Of a stretch of DNA of 64,000 bases, positions 59,317-64,000 are shown piece by piece. This DNA comes from Paralichthys olivaceus. Its lineage: Eukaryota; Chordata; Actinopteri; Pleuronectiformes; Paralichthyidae. Location of the stretch: assembly GCF_024713975.1 (NCBI RefSeq), contig NC_091113.1, forward strand, positions 9,436,501 to 9,500,500, written 5' to 3'. The notes beneath the pieces are model-generated. The model saw only the letters and a list, made by a program, of their open reading frames with translations. It had not been told where the DNA came from and ran no database searches. Each line of letters opens with the position of its first letter. Position 1 is the stretch's first letter. The position numbers and the translations under genes were made by a program.

Positions 59317-62149
59317 GTATGCTAACCGGTGCTAACGGTTCACTGACGACGGTGCGATGTGTGAACACCGGAGGAACAATCCATTCTCCGTGTTAGCAGC
59401 CGTTAGCGAGCAGCTAACTACGGGATGCTCGGCTAACAGCGCTAGCATCAGCCAATCCTCCAACCCAGCGCAGCTAGCCTAACAAATCGAGCTAAGCCAA
59501 CAGGAGCTTTCAGACATGGATATAACAGACAAGCTTTGTTGCAAAAATATGAAAATAACCTCAAGAATACTGTGACTTTGTGTTTGCCATGAAACAGGAC
59601 ATTTTTGTAGGTGTTACATTGTGCTAAGATGTTCATTTCAGGTAAATTAGCTTTGTTGAAATGGACCAGTTTTCCTCATGTGTGTGTTTATGTGGCTGAA
59701 AGAGCTGCTGTGGCATGTTTACTGTCACCTGTCCTGCATGTTCATATGCTGGTGTTTCCATGCAGAGTTTACACATCAACTTGTAGTCTGAAGTTCAGTG
59801 CTTGTGAATCAGTGACACACACACACACACACACACACACACAGCTCTGCCCAGCCCATCCTCATTAACACTGTCAGTAAATAAGACACTGACCTTACTG
59901 CGGCTCAGAGCAGAGTTTGACTTCTGTGTAACTTGAATGTTACAGGTCTTTCAAATATCCATGCATTGTTTGTGTGGTCTAAAAAAACCCTTAACCCTGC
60001 ACCAGACCATAAAAGAAACATCACACACTGCAGAACGCTGCAGCCAATGGCTCTGGATCAGGAGGCAAGATCCCAACTGGGCCCCAAGATGCATGGGACA
60101 TGGGATCAACCTGTGGTGGGCCTGTACGGTGGCTGAGAGAGCTCAACACACTGCAAATTAAGAAAACATCTAAATCGCTTTGATAGCACATGAACTGCTA
60201 AAAGTCACAACACATGCAAATACAGGAACAATGGCAATACCACTGACAGTATCAGACCTCAACAACTTCACAAAGCATTGAACTAAAATCAGGTTCATCA
60301 CTTTTTTTATGGCCCCATGGAAACATTTCCGTTGTTGTTTATCGCAGCGCATTTCTATATTTGCATGTGTGTTCTTAATTTAGTTGTAGTGAGGTAAAGG
60401 TCAACACGGCAGCGTTATAAAACTTTTTTGTTTATTTTTCCTACATGAATCATCAATGGTTTCATTATATATTTTTCACTGGTCACCATCTATGGCTTCT
60501 TGGCCTCTTTGCTAATATTATGGTTGTCAGTTATCTGGCAGGATCCTGGTACTACAACATGCTGCTTTATTTTCATTCTTTTCCTTGTTTCTTGTGGGGC
60601 AGACTGTAAGGTTAAGATTAATAATGATAAGGCAGAGCTTAGTCAAACACACTGGCAATAATACTGCTGTTGTTTGATTGTGGAGATCTAGAAGCTCTTT
60701 CCTGGCCCCGCCTTTCTTTGCTCATTCTTTTCCGACTCCGAACTCACTGTCTGGTGTTGATTCAAAGATCTAAATGCAAAGTTTATAGATACTAAGTACA
60801 AAAAATTATTATATTGGACCAGAATTTGATGTAAACAGCTGCTTCAGTTTATATGTGGAACACACTGAGCTGAGCCAAGCAGGTTCGTCTGCACTGAAAG
60901 AAATGTTCTGCTGTTATTCCTCGGCACGGGCACAACTGTATGTGCAGGATGGGAGCTAAAGAGCAGAACCTCCATGGGACCTGGAGGTAATGACAGAATA
61001 GTGTGTGTGTGTATGAGAGCAGACATGGCTCGATGGGGGTGCGGTCCAGTGTCACGCTGACTAAACCTCAGGGCATTATCCATAGCCTATTTGTGGAGGA
61101 AAATCAATTCCCTTTGTGAAGAGAAGCAGTAATTGCCTTAAACAAAGCAAAATACCAATCACATAAGCATCCAGTGAATGTTTCCCCATTAAACTCCATC
61201 ACTTTCAAGCTGACTTTGCATTACAGAGGAGTCATAAATAATTCAAGCTTGTCTTAGAAATGCTCACATGTAAGATGGATTTGTTTTGATGTGCTGACAT
61301 GCCACAACATTTTCTAAAATTCATAATCAGTTTGATAAATCATCTGTTCGGTCCCATCACAGCACTTGATAGCACCTTCAGTCTCCATGTGTTTCTGCGT
61401 GTGTGTTGCAATTGCTGTTGGTCGCTTACGTTGTTCTTTGTGGTTGTTTGTCTTGTTGCAATATAATTCTCAGTATTATGTTCACCGCAACCTCGAAGAG
61501 CAGAGTTTTCATAATCGGGGATTAAACGTTGCCTTGTGTCAAAGGTGTCACTGTTTACTTCTTCACTAAGAGTCTGAAGCAGAACTGACTCTCCCTCTGG
61601 TTATGAAAAGAAAAAAAGGGTATTTGTTCTTTATTCTCTGTGTCTGATGTCCTCTCTGTGTTGGGTGTCAGTAAATAGCATTAACATTGAGTTTGAGTCA
61701 GTAGATCTTTTTGTGTATTTTTCATTCTGTTCCCCATCAGTCTACCTGTTCTTCGATTAAACTGGGAGGGTTATGGGGGGGAGTATGTGACTAAGTTTAG
61801 TGACACACTCGACTTGAGGTTATTGACAGACTATTAAATATTTCCTGACTTTTCCTCTCACATATAAACAACACAGCAGGTGATTTTTTTTGGTCAGAGT
61901 TCAGGCACGGGATGGCATATTGTGAATTCTAAGACGGGCTCATTCTGACATTATGCAGAGTTTTACTAGGGAGCTGGCAGAAAAAACTCTGGAGATTGAC
62001 TCAAGCTTCTGACTCAGATATTTGTGTTCTCACATAGCCTTTCTGTATATTTTCAGGAGACCAGTGCATGTCTGAAAGCAGCTTTATCGATGAGTTAAAG
62101 GCAGCTTCTCCTTTTCCCTCTCTCCTTTTTTCCCTCTCATCGTGCACAG
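59317..62149 (+). other. First intron of the cpt1 gene
   Basis: Non-coding; includes a (CA)15 tract at 59814-59843 and a strong pyrimidine tract (62104-62140) before the acceptor CACAG at 62149. Confidence 0.5.
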
Positions 62150-62154
62150 TAACC

Positions 62155-63889
62155 ATGGCAGAAGCCCACCAGGCGGTGGCCTTCCAGTTCACCGTCACCC
62201 CAGAGGGCATTGATCTGCAGCTGTCCCACCAGGCCCTCACTGAGATCTACCTCTCTGGTGTGCGCTCCTGGAAGAAACGCATCATCAGACTTAAGGTATC
62301 TCCGCTCTACATATTTTGTTTGTTCATGTGTACCAGGTGTTTCAGTCCAAAACCATCTGCACTGCTTGCAGCACTGCTTAAAGTGTTGCTCTTCCCTCTT
62401 ATTATTACGGCTTCACCTCCTCTTGGTATGTCAGGAATGTCAGCACTTGCATCTGTGTCAAAGTTCCAGGTTGAGGAATCTGTCATGGACACTATTCTGT
62501 TGGTTTGTCCATATTATGGTTTTAAAGTTTATTATCGTGAACACTTGAACAAAGAATGCAAACAAGGTGTTTCAGGCACTTCAGGAGCAGTGCTGAGTGT
62601 AGGAGAAAAGGACTCCCTTTGCTGTGGACTTAACAAGTGATATGACGCACTAGTAAAGTAAAGGGAAAAACTTGAAGAGCAGAACATGGGCACTTCAGAA
62701 CATCAGTGAAAAGTATCGGAGGGGGAATGCATTCCTGGCTTGCACTCTGTATACACCCCAATCAGGCAACTCTAACTTTATTATAATAATGCCACTTCAT
62801 TATAATGTTATTATGATCTCACTTGCCATTGCCACAAACTGATGATCAATGATTGGGTTATCTAAATAAGATGTGAATATATATGATGTCATATGATTGG
62901 GAATCATTTTCTTATCAACATAAGCAATACAAGCATGCTGGGTAATAAGGTATTAACCTGACAGTTTGAACTCAATCTAATCATAACAGAACTGGAAGGG
63001 TGGTAAGAGGGTGCATCTCCTTATGTCAAAGACAACTTGTGTAAACATGAAGAATGGGATTTAAAGTCAGTTTTTCTTTTCTGACTTAAACAGAACAGTG
63101 TGATAACAGGGGTGTATCCTGCTAGCCCCTCCTCCTGGCTATTTGTGGTCATTGCAATCCTGGCCACCATGTACACTCGCTCCGACCCCTCCATGGGCCT
63201 CATCGCCAAGATACAGGAGCACCTGCCGGTCAGGTAACACATCATATGACTCGGTGAAACTGTTAATGAGAAATCTTATGATTCGCCAGACTCCTCCTCG
63301 TTCCCTGGTTGTGTAGTGTGTCACAGAGAGGACCGTCTGCAGTACAAATAGCACATCACCAGTGTGGTATACATCATCCTCACCCCTTTCAATTTTTCCT
63401 CCTTCATAGGATGTTGTGTTTTTCTTTGTGTCTCTCTGCATAGTATGGTCTCCCTCTTCTTCCTTTCTCTCTCCCAATCTCATTTAAAGTAAAGGAACAT
63501 TGCCCACAGCACTGATTTTATATTTATAATAAAAAACAAAACAACTTTCTCTTATAATTAATCAAAAAATGTGTTGTCGATTCTCCTCCCATCCATCCTT
63601 CCTTCATGTGTGGTTTCTTTAATCCCGGCCATCTTCCTTCTCTTCATCTATTTTCACTCTCTGCCACCCCCCACCCTCCCTTCTATCCATCTGTCCACCT
63701 ACTCCCACTGTTCTCAGCCAGTCGATGAGTGCCCAGTGCCAGACGGTGGTGTCGGCAGTGCTCTTCAGCACCATGCTGTGGCTCTTGCTCATCTTCACCA
63801 TGCGCCTGTGCCTCAAGCAGCTCCTCTCTTACCACCGCTGGATGTTTGAGCAACATGGCAAAATGTCCAACACCACCAAAGTCTGGGTG
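62155..63889 (+). CDS. cpt1c: Carnitine palmitoyltransferase 1, first three coding exons (partial; CPT1C by position)
   Basis: Membrane enzyme that forms acylcarnitine from long-chain acyl-CoA and carnitine (outer mitochondrial membrane for CPT1A/B; ER for mammalian CPT1C). Exons 62155-62295, 63094-63233 and 63718-63889 give the first 151 residues; phases 0, 2, 0. ATG context AACCATGG. The start [20 protein letters not shown] is typical, with Glu3 and His5, both needed for malonyl-CoA inhibition in CPT1A. TM1 lies at about 62-75 ([13 protein letters not shown]) and TM2 at about 103-122 ([17 protein letters not shown]), followed by [16 protein letters not shown]. The catalytic domain lies beyond the right edge, and the window ends on an acceptor AG after a T-run. 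CPT1C is favoured by neighbours irf3/prr12/adm5 and by KIQEHLP, but the N-terminus is as CPT1A-like as CPT1C-like; family certain, paralogue not. Confidence 0.85.
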
Positions 63890-64000
63890 GTCAGTGCTGT
63901 TTACAAATTTTCAACTACGCCTTTCACTCTTGTCAGAATATTGTCATGCTTACGTGCTGCATTGTAATGTAAACCAAAGCTCATCATGTTTGTTTTTTAG

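Noticed and set aside
59133-59396. Glu-rich frame near the cpt1 first exon
   Set aside because: Created by a GAG/GAA repeat; it crosses the likely donor at 59316 and does not continue into CPT1 coding sequence.

Overview
This window looks like nuclear DNA from a ray-finned (teleost, probably percomorph) fish. The genes are compact and multi-exonic with GT-AG introns. The spacers carry long dinucleotide and GATA microsatellites, recognisable fish repeat families, and CpG-rich 5' regions. Exon models were built by eye: protein similarity recalled from memory, open reading frame, AG/GT boundaries, and intron phase agreeing at every joined coding junction.

Layout, left to right: the first three coding exons of a TRPM4-like channel (minus, 2110 to 151, running off the left edge); an adrenomedullin-family prohormone that best fits adrenomedullin 5 (minus, 4195 to 3455); a Ric-8A-type G-alpha chaperone/GEF (plus, 9140-15440); interferon regulatory factor 3 (minus, 20254 to 16527), tail to tail with ric8a; the large proline-rich AT-hook protein PRR12 (minus, 38193 to 24880); a tiny two-exon COX17-like twin CX9C protein (plus, 41231-42199); the brain-type kinase BRSK1 (plus, 46621-55849); and the 5' end of a carnitine palmitoyltransferase 1 gene (plus, 62155 to beyond the right edge). 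The last two bases of the window are the acceptor AG of its next exon.

TRPM4, ADM5, IRF3, PRR12 and CPT1C all lie on human 19q13.33, so this is a conserved-synteny block rather than an operon-like system. BRSK1 is on 19q13.42 in human and RIC8A is elsewhere. The genes act separately: ion channel, peptide hormone, G-protein folding, antiviral transcription factor, chromatin-associated protein, mitochondrial intermembrane-space protein, neuronal kinase, acyl-CoA handling.

I see no mobile gene cassette, CRISPR array, virus or novel multi-gene system. The points most worth a second look are: a COX17-like protein with exact COX17 cysteine spacing but no copper-binding Cys pair; a Ric-8A with about 115 acidic extra residues plus an extra exon, whose first coding exon has a 65-copy GT microsatellite as its splice-acceptor tract; a one-base frame break in the giant PRR12 exon; a six-copy 36-bp coding minisatellite in PRR12; a GC-AG intron in BRSK1; and an IRF3 with a short tail and an altered pLxIS motif behind an ISRE/CRE promoter.
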